NCBI RefSeq assembly: GCF_000004075.3
Contig: NC_026660.2
Span: 19,859,837-19,923,836, forward strand
Direction of reading: 5' to 3'
DNA from: Cucumis sativus
Lineage: Eukaryota; Streptophyta; Magnoliopsida; Cucurbitales; Cucurbitaceae
Length of the DNA: 64,000 nt
The notes below the pieces were generated by a model. That model saw only the letters and a list, made by a program, of their open reading frames with translations. It searched no databases and was not told the DNA's origin. Below are positions 1-11,923 of the stretch, piece after piece (position 1 is the stretch's first letter; every line of letters starts with the position of its first letter). The translations under genes and the position numbers were made by a program.

Positions 1-3000
1 ATAAATGTTAGCTTTACAAAATATAAACTGATCCACACACATTTGTATTGCTCGTGATCTTAAATTTGAACTACCATATATAATTACGTTGATAGTTACT
101 TTCATTGCCTTGTCTTGGTTACATATATATACACACTCTATAGACTCTTCTTATTTGGTTGCTTATATAATGAATGCATTGCTCTTTTAAAGGAATTAAA
201 TGGGTAGGGGAGACATCAATCGACCACCCTATAAACTTTAGCTTTTTGGGGAAAAAGAAAGGCAATTGATGATATTTTGGTTCCACTTCCATATGTTACT
301 ATTTTATAGGTAAAAGTACCTTTATTTTACTCGATGGGTTAAAATATCATTTTGGTCTCTATACTTTATAGTTTCTTCAATTTTGGTTAAATATATTTTT
401 TATATTCAGTTTTAGTTTAATCTTTTTTAATAAATCTTAAATTTAGTCTCGTCTACTACTAGTTGATTGTAGACTTTTTTTTAATTTTCTATTAGAATTT
501 TTACAATAAATTTTAAAAATTTATTCACATATTATGCTTCTTTGTATTAAGATTATTGTGATTTATTTAATTAATTGATTTCAATAAAAAATTAACTAGA
601 TTTAACTAGGACTGCAATTTAAATTTGGGAGGGTATGAGAACTAAAATTATAATAAATTTCAAAGGTGAGGAGAAAAATGGTATCTTTTAGTAAATAATT
701 ATTCCAAATAATGAGATCAAGTTTGTCTCTAAATATTTATATATAATAATAATAATTAAAGCTACTTATTCATCTTATTTTATTTATTTGTTAGAATAAT
801 AATCTATAGTATCTTGACTTAAAGAAAAAAGAAATCAAATGTTTGATTTAGGTCTATGATTCTATTAAAAAGAGAGTGAAGAGATCAATAACTATATTGA
901 TGTCCCTATGATATATAAATACAATAATCATTCCTCATTAAGTTTATTATGATAAGTATGTTTATAAACTTATTATATATTTAATTTGCTAGTTGATGTT
1001 TTAATAAGTTAAATCACTTTTCTCAAAAAAGATATTAAGATGTTGTTTATAATTAAAAAGCATATGGGTGGAGATCACCTAGAAATAAGTTTAGTTAGTG
1101 TATATATATATGGGTTGTTGGCTCTACATGGGTTTAATTTGGTGTATAAAATATACAAAAAGTTTTTAAGTTTTGATGTTTCCATCTAATAAGTTTCTAC
1201 GTTTGTAAAAATGAATATAATGTTGGGAGGGAAAGAAAATAATATTTAATGAAATAATTATCAAATATGGCTTAATTAATGTGTCCAAAATATGAATTAA
1301 AATCAAAGAGAGAAAAAAATGAAATTAAATCACAATAATTAATTATAATATTCTATTTTTCAAATTGAAAATTGAAATTAAGCCTAACATTCATTCCTTC
1401 AAAAGTCTAATAATTTTGTGAACATTTATTGATTTCAAGTGTACAAAATCTAACTTGTACCCTTCATGCTATGCTATGGCATTTATTATATCTTCCACCA
1501 GAATTCCATCAATTAGGTTAAGTCATATACTCTTCAATTAAGAAGGTGGAAGAGATTCAAATATGTTCACCCACATTGGATGTTAAAATAACTCAACAAC
1601 GTAAATGTTTTGAATTTAACTAATGCATCAATGCATAGTGAATCATGGAAATTACAATACACACATTTACATAGGTAATGGGATTCTTTTCCCTTGTTGT
1701 TATAAACTATAAGGAATTAGAAGACATAGAAAAGTGAAAGCTCAAATTTTCAAGCCATTTAGGAAGAATTTAGAGGCAGTGGGTAGCCTTTCCTTTTGCC
1801 TCTTCCTCCAAATTCAAAGCCATCTTGGAAGTTGGAAACCCTAAACTTCCACTATATATTTGAAGTTTTATATATATATATATATTTGTGTGTGGGGTTA
1901 TATATTTTTTTTGGTTGATTTTTGGGAGTTCTATCAATTAAAAATTAAAAATTATATCAATTTAATCTTTGAAACATGTTTCAACTTATGCTTTCTAATT
2001 ACATTTTGTTTGGATAAACACAACCCTGTAAGGTTTATAATTTCATCAATCAAATCCCTAATTAACTTAGTCTCTCAATTAAGAATATTTCATTTGAAAA
2101 TGATCCATTGCGCCAATTCTAATTAATCATCCATTTTATTAATATGATATATTGTCATGCATAATTTACATATGTGTAAGAATTATATCGACTGCAAATA
2201 GACTACTTTCAAGTCTAATCTCAATAAATAATTGTTTAAATTTTTATAACAATTTAGAAATTAAAAGCTTCATCAATTATATTTTCTCAAACAAAGTTTA
2301 GAAAAATGATATTAATTGCTATACTTACAAAAATTGATCGTTTAATTGAAGCATGCATACATATATGTCAAAACCAATAAAGAAAAAAAACTATGTTAAA
2401 TTGAGCAATATGGTACAAAATGTTTGGATTGTCTCAAAATGTAACAAAAAAGAGGAGGGGGAAGGGGAAACATGTTGAAATTAAATACATATTTTATATA
2501 TATAAAAGATACAAATGCCAAGAAATAATAATAATGTATATAGAGATATATAATAAAAGTAAAAGTTTGGCATTGAAAAAATAAAATAGAGAGAGAGAGA
2601 GAGAGGGCGTTGAAAACCTAAGTTAGGGTTAGAATTGAAAGACCATTCCCAAGTTTGTTTGGATCCATAAAAATGGCTTCCCCCTCGTTCATCCCACAAC
2701 GTTAGACAAAGGGCATACCATCAATATTATATACATATAAATCTCCTTCCTTTCCACGTTAACTTTTAGTAATCATTTAATGTAAAATCAGTTTTCATCA
2801 CTGAACCGTTAGAAAAAATATCTCTCACTTCTACTAAGAACACAAGAATTTGCATGAAAAACTCTAAATTTGAAGAAAAACTATGCAAAAAAGGAATCTA
2901 TTATATGTAAAAATTTGCTACATTCGCATGTAGTAAACCTACTCGAAATACCACCTCTCAAGATTTTTCCTTTTCGGTTTTTCAATACACTTTTACTTTC

Positions 3001-3280
3001 AAGTTTTTATTAAGTTATATATTCAAATTTTGACATTTATACACTCATTTTGAAATGAAAATCAAACTCAAAGTCGAAATATCAAACAAAGTTGTTTTAA
3101 AGGGACAAATGGGGTTTGCATCAACGTTGATGCCAATAGAATATATATAACAAAAAAAGAATTAAAAAGTGAGATTTTCTAAACAATGTTATGGAAATGA
3201 TCAGTTGAATGTGCATAAGATTTTAGAATTTCAAAGCATGAAAAAACAGAGGGATGTTGGAGAGACAAAAGTCCCATAGA
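1..3280. other. AT-rich intergenic DNA
   Basis: No gene found on either strand. The open frames here are short, rich in Phe, Ile, Tyr and Lys, and have no recognisable motifs. There is a (GA)n microsatellite near 2590-2606. A weak hairpin at about 1765-1815 was considered as a microRNA and rejected. The last few hundred bases are likely promoter for the peptide gene that follows. Confidence 0.6.
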
Positions 3281-3327
3281 TTTGACTCAAAACCCTACCC
3301 CTACTCTTCACTTTTTTTCTTTCTTTC

Positions 3328-3336
3328 TATATATAT
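3328..3336 (+). promoter_or_regulatory. Probable TATA box of the RGF/GLV peptide gene
   Basis: A TATATATAT run follows a C/T-rich stretch and lies about 165 bp upstream of the ATG at 3501. This leaves room for a leader of about 130-140 nt. In AT-rich DNA TATA runs are common by chance, so the assignment rests only on position. Confidence 0.35.
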
Positions 3337-3500
3337 CTCTTCATTGTCTTCTTCTAAAACTCCTTTCCACAAACAAACAAACCCTAAACTACAAAACCCT
3401 AATTAAAAACTCCTCTTCTGATTTCTTGCTCTCACCATTAGTTCTTTTTTCTTTACACAAACTCTTCTCGTTTCTTTTTCTTTTCGAAGATTCATCTCTT

Positions 3501-4182
3501 ATGGCCTTTCTTAGGTTTGCTTGCTTTTTGTTGGTTGTTCTTCCTGTTACATCACTCTCCATCATCAAGTTTCATCAACAAGGTCTCTCTCTCTCTCTCT
3601 ATTATTATTCATTCATCTCTCTCTTTTAATATATTTCTTTTCAACTATTTCTCAAATAGGGTGGGAATTAATGAACTCTCCCTAAATAAACTAAAATTTT
3701 GTTATATTTTTTAAATATGTTAAACAATTTTATCATTTAGAACAACTTCTCTTTCTATGTTTATGCAATATAATATTTATTGCATGCAATGATAGGCAAA
3801 TTTTCAAGGGAATATTTGAGCTTTCGTTTACGCTATATATTCTAGTTGATAGGGGTGGTTTTTTTCGTATGTTATTGGTTCATTTACAGATTCATCAGAT
3901 GGTATATTTTTGGAGAAAACAAAGTTAGAATTTAAGTCAAGTTAAATTTTAGTACTCACAGTTTCGAAAAACTATATAAATAATCTCTATAGCTAGTTAA
4001 AATTCTCGTATATTTAGTGTTTTTCTAAAAACTTTATCAAATCGTAAGAAGAAAATTTTAACTTTTTCCAAATGACAAGGACTAGATTTGCAACTTAACC
4101 TATGTGTTATAGTAAAAAATGTTGCATTTTATAATCCTTTAACGATTTTTGTACGTATAATTGATGTATTTTCTTGTAGTGT

Positions 4183-4213
<31 letters not shown>

Positions 4214-4656
4214 GTAGAAGACAAAGATGTAGCTGAAGATAGGGTTGGTTCACTCAAAATGGTAAGTAAACATAAACACCATACACACAAAATCTTCATC
4301 ATACTAAACACATTATTAATCAATTTATATAATTCAGTAACAGTTTTTCTTTTTTCTTTTTAAACTCTGTTTAGGAACTTCTGAGGAACAATAACATTGG
4401 AGGAAGAAGATTAGGAGCAGCGAAAGAGTTCATGGAAATGGAGAATAGCAAAAGCTTTGGAAAGAATGGGTCTAAAGAGAAGATTTCAAATATGGTTTTT
4501 TCAAGTGCTTCCAATGAAGAAAATGGCAAAAAGAAGAATAAGAAGAAGGAGGTTTCAAGTTTAGAAACAAAGAAAATGGGAATTAGTGGGTCAACAGTTG
4601 TTTATAATAATGCTGATTATTTGACTTATATGCATCACCCACCAAAACATAATTGA
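3501..4656 (+). CDS. RGF/GLV: Root meristem growth factor / GOLVEN (RGF/GLV/CLEL) peptide precursor, 3 exons, 135 aa
   Basis: Secreted precursor of a tyrosine-sulfated signalling peptide; in known plants RGF/GLV peptides are perceived by RGI receptor kinases and control root meristem size and gravitropism. Exons by frame and splice sites: 3501-3582, 4218-4261 and 4375-4656. Together they encode 135 residues. Residues 1-19 are a hydrophobic signal peptide (MAFLRFACFLLVVLPVTSL). The middle is a variable, Lys/Glu/Ser-rich pro-region. The C-terminus is DYLTYMHHPPKHN (residues 123-135). It has the family hallmarks: Asp-Tyr sulfation site, HHPP with a hydroxylatable Pro, and terminal His-Asn directly before the stop. 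Compared with the best-known member, the variable segment after DY is LTYM and Lys replaces Arg in the PP-x-HN end. The exon 3 acceptor keeps the frame with exon 2. Family assignment is confident; which paralogue it is cannot be told. Confidence 0.9.
4186..4213 (+). repeat. Homopolymer T28 in the acceptor tract of peptide-gene intron 2
   Basis: Twenty-eight uninterrupted T residues end one base before the TAG acceptor at 4215-4217. The run forms the whole polypyrimidine tract of intron 2 of the RGF/GLV gene. Its length is likely to vary between individuals and is prone to sequencing error. Confidence 0.9.
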
Positions 4657-5812
4657 TTCCCAAAAAAAAAAAGTATTGAAGCTTTTGGTTCTTAAAAGTT
4701 CTTGTTTTTATGCATGTTAAATATATATATCCAATTTTCCTATCTTCTTATAATAATATATGTCATATATATGAGTTCCACTATATATATTATAATATGT
4801 AATCAACAAATTAAGCTAAAGTTTTTTTTTTTTTCTTGGGGTTTTTACTCATTTATAATCAAAATTTGCTTGCATAGAGCATAAACGTTCGAGGAGATTC
4901 TGTTTCTATCTCTTGTAATAGTAAAAGTGTTGTTCTTACTTATGTAGAGAGTTATTAGATGTATTTGAGGTTGTAATTTTATAATTTTAATGGCAATTTT
5001 AAGTGTTATTTTATGAGATTTTATTCTTCGTTGGAATCTAATTAGACATAAAGTAAATTTATATGCATAATATAATGGTTATCATGAACATTTTGAATGA
5101 CTAAAATAAAGTTTGCTATAGAATTAGTTTTTTCTTTTATATGTGAATTGTTAGTTTGTAATGAAAGGTGAATATTGGCATGCATGCATTGCAGGACAGA
5201 CAATGTTGATGAATTTAGGTCAAATATATTGCACATTATTGTATATTCGAGGCCCAATATTGTTGTACATTTTTCAGCCCAAAAATACTAATTTGCAACT
5301 ATATACTTACAAAACCCTCTCTCTTTCTCTCTTTATCTGTGTACATATAAAATATAAAAATTTTGAATCCGACCTACGTGGTCGTCTAACTTGTACTCTA
5401 ATATTTTCTCAACTAAATAGACTTAAAACCACAACAAAAACTTAGTTTAATTAATACACGTATATATGTATAAATGTATTGAGAACTAAGAGGTTTTGAA
5501 ATCTCGTTAACTAGTACTAAATAGGCATAAACGTTGATTTTACATCGATTTTATTTGTGATAGAGACTTTCCTTTTTCTTTTTTTAAATTTGAGAAATCC
5601 CCAATATATAAGCAAGTTTCTCCTTTTGGGAGATATACACATAAAAGACCATCTTTGTTATATAACCTTGAATAGTAATAACTATAATTTTGTATAAATA
5701 CCATTTTTATCTTATACTTTGTTTTTTTTTTTCTATTTCATTTTATAAACTTTCAATACATCTTAAATTCGATCTTTTTTTTTTTTTTGCTTATTATAAT
5801 GAATCAATTTAG

Positions 5813-5814
<2 letters not shown>

Positions 5815-5852
<38 letters not shown>
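5815..5852. repeat. Homopolymer A38
   Basis: Thirty-eight consecutive A residues. No flanking coding remnant or clear target duplication marks it as the tail of a retroposed gene. A T-rich tract about 40 bp upstream could pair with it. Confidence 0.9.
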
Positions 5853-5854
<2 letters not shown>

Positions 5855-5886
5855 TGAATCACCCTTAAAAGTACATCATGAAGGAC

Positions 5887-5946
5887 ATCAAAATAATTTA
5901 AAGGTTTTGATTTGATATCAAAATAATTTAGAGGTTTTGATTTGAT
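5887..5946. repeat. 30-bp tandem duplication
   Basis: Two abutting 30-bp copies (5887-5916 and 5917-5946) differ at one position (AAAGG versus AGAGG). This points to a recent local duplication in noncoding DNA. Confidence 0.9.
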
Positions 5947-6715
5947 ATTATAGTCCATAAAGGACATAGCTACGTTAAATCTTCAACTAAAAAAATTAAA
6001 CAATAGATAGAAGTAAATTTAATAAATATATGATCATCTAGTTTCATTGAGATGTTTGAGAGTTTTTATTTTTTCCCTCTCTCTTGAGTCAAATCTATCA
6101 AATAAAAAAGGGAAGAAACAACAAAATTATGACTATGAATGTTTTTCAGAAAATCATGGCTTAATGTAATCGAATCATTTCTAACCACCGTCTTGGCTGG
6201 TCTCCTCAACCATTTTGCTCCTTTTTCAATGTTTCTCCATGTGATTTGAAATCTTTTATAAGATTTTGTTGGATTTAACCAACATCAGTATCAAATTCAA
6301 ATAATAAACTGACAAACATATGCACAGCTTGACCAAAATCACATTTCTTAAGCAGTGGAAGAACATTAGGAGGCAATATATAAATAAAAACTGGCAACAT
6401 CTCCCTCTTCTTGTTTACATAATTTCCTCTTAACATTTATTCTAAAAGTTATTTATATAACAAGGTGGTAGTAGAACAGCTAGAAGAACAAAGTAATTTT
6501 GAAGAAAGAAAAAAGAAAATACTACAACCAAATCTACTAAGTTGAGATGCTACAATATTTACATTAGAGACTACCTAAGCAGTAGCAGTAGTAGTACTGA
6601 CTCACCCTGATCTTCTAAATGTAATCTCTCGGAGAGAAATTAAAAAACCCCTTTGCTGAATTCATCGATCAACTTTCTAATGATATAGAACAGCAAGGTT
6701 GGTGGTTGCTCAATC

Positions 6716-8653
6716 TCAAAATTGGCAAGAAGTACCAAGCCTCTGCCTCTGTCTCTGACCTAGAGTAGCAGATTTTCGTTTGGCAAATGCTGGGTGAAGT
6801 AGCTCTTGAAACTTGTCTAAGAACAATGACCATGAATCTTCATTCATATCAGCTAGCTTCACAAATGTTACACTAGCTGGAAGCTGTTCATTTGCACTTC
6901 GGTGTCCGGAGGATGTATTGGTCATCATGTATCCATTGTCAGGTCTTGTTCCGAAGTAGTTGCTATGCTTCTTATTCTTCTCACCTAGACTGGTATTCTT
7001 CAGTGACATGGAAAGCTTTGAAATAGTTGGAATCCTTTCAGAGGACAACAGATTGGTGAAGCCCCCTCCTCGCTCGTCTTCCTCGTCGTTTTCTTCCTCA
7101 ATGCTTTCCTCCAGTTTACGAAGAGGAAAACGTCCATGTATACCACTACCGACACTGAAGGGGAATGGTGTTGTTGGGTAAAAATCATCTGCCTCTATCT
7201 CTTGGCTAAAATCCGATTCCTCCACGTCGCAGTCAATTTCAAACTGAAATTCTTCATCACCTAAATCAGCCCGAGGGGAATAGATCTCCTTCTCTTCGAT
7301 TAGCTGCCTAGCCTCCATGCATATAAGTTCCAGTTCACTGGGATCCTCCTCTCCGCTACGAAACTCTCGAGTCATCATCTCGCCAATCTCAGCAAGACAA
7401 AGACCAAAGGCAGCAGCTTCCTTCAGGAAGATAGTGCAGAGAACCAAAACCCTGAGACAAGCCTCACGAATCATGGGGAGTTCCATCCTCAGCATCTCAC
7501 TGTCTTTAAATGGATTGAGATCTTTGATATACTTGAGCTCATCCTCTGAAAACGGAATTGATGCCTGTGGCCAGTGAATCCACTCAAAATATGGGTCCTC
7601 TAGCGTTTCTGGAAGGCAGAGTCCATGATCAATAGGAATGAGCTCCACTTGACCAAACCTCCCAACACCATCAAGTTTCCTAACTAAAAGATTTCCAGCA
7701 TGCCTATCTGTGTTAAAAACTCTAATGTCTAGAATGCCTATACGGTGCACAGCCACTACTGGGAAGCTGGAAGTTCCGTGATCACTGGCATCAAAATCAT
7801 GCGGTATGAATTCTTGAAATGACGCAATCTTGCTAATCAGCTTCTTCTTACTTGGAGGCATGTTACCATTTACTCCATCATTGACATTGAAGATCGAGTG
7901 AGTAATCTTCACCAAGGCAGTGTGAGGCACGTTAGCAAAATGATCATAATCAAGAAGATAGGCTGCAACCTCGCGAAATCCAGTCTCCCCAACACGCACT
8001 GATCGTTTTAACCCAGGTTGACCAAGAGCTTTACCAACAAACCCTTTCGGGTTGTTTGGTGCAAAAGGTTCTTCATCTGTAGGCTTCACAATCGCAACGC
8101 TCTCACCTCTGTTATTTCTGAAATAGTATGCACCACCAAGTCCACTATGAACAGGAATAGGATCGACACCAATTTTAATAGCTTTTATAATCTCACCAAC
8201 CAGTTGTTTTGTCCTAACAAAGCGATTAGAATGCCCCAATATCTCAATAGGGCCACTTTGGTCTCTTTGTTGAATATCCCTTCCGGTTGGTGAGAGACAA
8301 GGAGTCGACGAGCTTCTGTGCAGAATGTTTCGTGTAAGAAGAAGAGGAGAATCATTACGTACAGCACTGAGGTCGTTCTTGAGCACCATATCTCCAAATG
8401 TCAAAGAGCTCTCATCAGTTGGTACATTAAGCGCAATCTGCAACCTCCTCTTCACAGTATGAGCATTGTCACTCCGATCCAATTCCATCCCAAGGACACA
8501 ACCAGTGTCGGTTTGCACAAAGACTCTTCTCCTCCCTGTAGGTTGTTTTCCTTCCATCCTCTTGCTCCCGCCATACTCTCCACTGAGTGGACTCTTAAAA
8601 GCTGCTGCCACTGCCATCTGCGTCTGGACAGGGCTATCTAATTTACGATGCAT
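6716..8653 (-). CDS. PI4Kgamma: Phosphatidylinositol 4-kinase gamma (type II), with N-terminal ubiquitin-like domain, 645 aa
   Basis: Single uninterrupted CDS, of the length usual for plant PI4K-gamma 5/7-type proteins. The family phosphorylates phosphatidylinositol at position 4; some plant members act mainly as protein kinases. Residues about 41-108 read as a ubiquitin-like domain (RRRVFVQTDTG...SLTFGDMVL). The catalytic domain spans about 150-430. It has a nucleotide-binding region (GLGGAYYFRNNRG, then VAIVKP with Lys190), the catalytic segment VFNTDRHAGNLL (about 312-323), and the metal-binding IDHGLCLP (about 341-348). The C-terminal 200 residues are acidic and low complexity (EESIEEENDEEDE), ending in a conserved-looking segment with WSLFLDKFQELL. 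No key residue is missing. The ATG at 8651-8653 is the first in frame after a likely leader intron. The family call is firm; the paralogue number is not. Confidence 0.95.
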   Translation of the reverse strand: MHRKLDSPVQTQMAVAAAFKSPLSGEYGGSKRMEGKQPTGRRRVFVQTDTGCVLGMELDRSDNAHTVKRRLQIALNVPTDESSLTFGDMVLKNDLSAVRNDSPLLLTRNILHRSSSTPCLSPTGRDIQQRDQSGPIEILGHSNRFVRTKQLVGEIIKAIKIGVDPIPVHSGLGGAYYFRNNRGESVAIVKPTDEEPFAPNNPKGFVGKALGQPGLKRSVRVGETGFREVAAYLLDYDHFANVPHTALVKITHSIFNVNDGVNGNMPPSKKKLISKIASFQEFIPHDFDASDHGTSSFPVVAVHRIGILDIRVFNTDRHAGNLLVRKLDGVGRFGQVELIPIDHGLCLPETLEDPYFEWIHWPQASIPFSEDELKYIKDLNPFKDSEMLRMELPMIREACLRVLVLCTIFLKEAAAFGLCLAEIGEMMTREFRSGEEDPSELELICMEARQLIEEKEIYSPRADLGDEEFQFEIDCDVEESDFSQEIEADDFYPTTPFPFSVGSGIHGRFPLRKLEESIEEENDEEDERGGGFTNLLSSERIPTISKLSMSLKNTSLGEKNKKHSNYFGTRPDNGYMMTNTSSGHRSANEQLPASVTFVKLADMNEDSWSLFLDKFQELLHPAFAKRKSATLGQRQRQRLGTSCQF

Positions 8654-8783
8654 TAATTACAAATGAGCACAGACAGTGTCGGCAGCAGGCAAAAGAGGAG
8701 GCAATGGAAGAGAGATCCTTCTCCCCCAGAAAAGCGCCCAACTCTATAGCCGATGCTGAATGTGCTACAACAAATTCTTGTAC

Positions 8784-9555
8784 CTGAAAAATCATTAATT
8801 GCTCGATGCAATAAGGAAATCCCACTAAAGATTCTCAGTGACGGAATGCCCGCAAGAAACCAGCAACAGAGGCCGAAGACTTTATGTTAAACCTACTTAC
8901 CCATTGAACGGGATATGCAGAACCGAATCTGTCAAAGAAGCCCAATATTAGATCTATTGAAAGATAACCAAAGAAAGAAGTTAATTCATGACAAATAAAC
9001 CCCGACCATATATAAATTAGGGTACCTGAAAGCCCCCTGTATTTACAACAGTAGAACAACTTTTTTATTAAAAAAAAAAAATCTGATTGTTTTGAGGAAA
9101 TAAGGCAAAAGACTAACCTATCTAAATAGATTGTTTCAAACTCAGTGGCAAGAAACAAAAACAATTCAGCTAAAGTTCCATTGAATTAGTCCATATAAAA
9201 GTTCACAGATCAATATATTTTTCCTTTCTAAGTTTCTAGATCCCCGTTAGCTAAGATACACCATACCAAGTCCTCGTGAAAAGCTAATTTACTTCAAAAT
9301 TAAATGCAATGGAGGCAGAGTAAAGAAAACGCATAAATTGCGGCTCACTTATTTCAATAAATTGGACATGAGTCCAGATTGCTCTCTGAAAAAACTTAAG
9401 AAGAAAGAATTAAAAACAACCATAATGCCAATATATCATCTCACACGCAATGCAGCCACAAAAAAGAAAAGAAAAAAAAACAATTATTCCTCAGATCCAG
9501 AAATTCGAACCGATAAAACAAACTGAAAAGAAGATAATCAGAAGGAGAAACTCAC
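8784..9555 (-). other. Probable 5'UTR intron of the PI4K gene
   Basis: Reading the minus strand, a good donor (TTTCA followed by GTGAGTTT) lies at 9555-9550. An acceptor (TTTTTCAG then GTACAAG) ends at 8784. The predicted first leader exon runs from 9556 to a start near 9850-9900, and the second from 8783 into the ATG at 8653. Leader introns are common in this family. There is no transcript evidence here, so this is a splice-site inference. Confidence 0.5.
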
Positions 9556-9899
9556 TGAAAGTAAAGATCTGAGAGAAAGACAGAGAAATGAATGCGTCTG
9601 ATTCAATCAAAGAGAATCCAAGAAGAAATAAGAAGGTCCAGTCATAAAAAATGGTGGAAAAATTCTTCGCTCACAACACAAACAGAACCTTCCCTATTCT
9701 TGGTCCTCCGTGTAAGTAGTGCAATGAAGCAAAGTACTGTATCTTCTTCTTCTTGGTCCGGTTCTTCAAGGTCGTCTCTTCAACCTAAGGCGGCAAAGCA
9801 AGGGTTAAATCCACAAACTCTAGTTAGAAACTTAGAATCAGAAATTCTCTCTCTTTCTCTCTTGTCTGAATTGTGCTTCGTGATTCGAAGACTCGAGAA

Positions 9900-11915
9900 C
9901 AAGAAAAAGAATGGGGCCGGCGGAGAAGGGAGGGAGAATCTGGGCCGTCGGATGAATCGGTTGTGGGACCGAGAAGGAGGTGGAGAGAGTGAAACGTGGG
10001 GTAAGTGGATTGGATGAATGAAGTGGTCGTGGGCCCCATTGCCGAATGGGTCTTTAGTATGTTGGGTGTCAGCGAATAGCACGGGATTTTTTTCCCTTTC
10101 TTTATGTTAATCTTTCCATGAATCAGGTGATTACACGTATTAATTATTTTAATATTACGGAAGTTTTTCAATTTCATTTTTCTATTTTCACTTGCTCTTT
10201 TACGGATTTGACCCTGCCCTTCCGTTAACTTTTCAACGTCATTCAAATCTATATTATTTTATTTTTGAATTCCTAAGTTTAATATTTGTTATATCTATAT
10301 GCCTTACTTTCTCAAAAATATAAAATAAACAAATATTCAAATTTTATCACAGTTTATCACGATACTAATAAAAGTATATCAATATCTTTCATTATCTATT
10401 ATTGATATAATTTAAAAATTTTATTATTATCAATTTTGCTATGTATATTTTAAGTTAATATTCACAAATGTGTATATTATTTGTATTTGGTCCTAAATTT
10501 CATACAGGATAATTAAATTCTATTAGTAATAGATTATAGATAAATATAAAACGTAAATGAAGGTAAATTGGGACCAAATATAAATAATATATCAATATTG
10601 TTCATAAATATTAATAAGTATTTTGTAAAATAAAAATAGTTCATTTTATCATAAAATGATATTCCATTTTTAAATTTTAAAATCATCTGAAAGGTTTTTA
10701 TTTTTTATTATTTTAATAATAAGATGGCATTTTGAATTAGAAAGATGTTTTCAAAAACTCGTTTCTGTTTTTTAAATTTTATTTTTATTTACCATACCCT
10801 AAAATTGGGTAGAGATTTCATTTTCTCCTTCTTTTTTTTTTTTTCTTTCTAATTTTATATGTTATTTTTCTTTCTTGAACTTGACTTTGCTTTAACTTTT
10901 TTCTCACTTTACTTTTTTTTTTGACATTTTGATCATATTTATTAAGAAAGTGGCCATAAGGTTAAAAAAAAATATAAACAATCTAATATGTAATAATTAT
11001 CGTTGAAATCGTCAATTTTTATAATTATTTTAAGATCAACATCGTGTTTAAGTTGAATGATTCAAACTTCTAATTTTTTTAGTTGATGTCGTATATGTCT
11101 TAGTTATAATTACATTGATTACTAAATTTACAATCGTTGTTTCAAATTGAATTAGTAAACGGTGATACGAGAGTTCAGCATCTTCCATCGCTCTTGCAAC
11201 GACCAATTACTCCATTCAATCTTCTAAATTACTATTAGTATTTTAGCATGTTACTTGCTCCTTCAACCATTGTTGGCGTCATTGTATGTTCTTTAATTCA
11301 TAGTCAATGTTAGAATCTTTTCAACCCTTTTACTTTGGACAATCTCTAGACAATGACTTCCATTTTTCTTTTGTTAAAACAAAGCTTACCTTTATGAAAA
11401 AAATTTATAGGGTAACTATGATTATAAGTAATTTATCAGCTAAATTACAAGTGTAGTCCCAAGATTTTTAAGTTTGTATTGATTTAATTTAAATTTTTAA
11501 AAACATATCTAGCATAGTCTTTGAATTCTGACCTAATAAATGATTAAAATCAACTGTGTTTAATAAATCTTGTCATATTCAACACTTTTTAAAATTTACA
11601 AATGTACTAAACTCCAAAGTTTGAGATGATAAATAATATAGACAAATTCTTGTTATAAAATTTTGAATTTTGATCGTGTGTATTAGGAACCCTTCAATTT
11701 TAGTGTTTGTACTCTTAAATGTTAAATTTAAATCAATATTTTAAATAAATCTTAAATATTTTAATCGATACTAGATTATCAATGGTCTTTTTTATGTGTT
11801 ATTTGTTACCATTTCCAAAATAAACGCGAAAACATATTAGCAAATTGTATTTTATTGTACGAAAAAAAATTACTATATTTTAAATAATTAAACGACATAT
11901 GAATTCAAATAGATA
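9900..11915. other. PI4K promoter, then AT-rich intergenic DNA
   Basis: Positions about 9900-10080 are locally richer in G and C and would be the PI4K core promoter on the minus strand. From 10080 to 11915 the sequence is AT-rich with no motif-bearing frame on either strand. Confidence 0.5.
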
Positions 11916-11923
11916 GTTTATAT

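Larger units (their letters stand above)
4657..6440. other. Intergenic DNA between peptide gene and PI4K gene
   Basis: No gene found. The first part is 3' flank of the peptide gene. It contains a 38-A homopolymer (5815-5852) and a 30-bp direct tandem duplication just after it (see separate entry). The lower end probably contains the 3'UTR and polyadenylation region of the minus-strand PI4K gene. Confidence 0.6.

Noticed and set aside
1765..1815. Hairpin with GAGGCAGTGGG and TGCCTCTTCC, reminiscent of MIR408
   Set aside because: Only about ten bases match the mature miR408 and the loop would be too short. The arms do not form a 21-nt duplex with proper overhangs.
9592..10017. 141-codon plus-strand open frame
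   Set aside because: It lies antisense over the PI4K leader and promoter, is rich in simple Ser/Arg/Gly runs from purine-rich DNA, and shows no domain.
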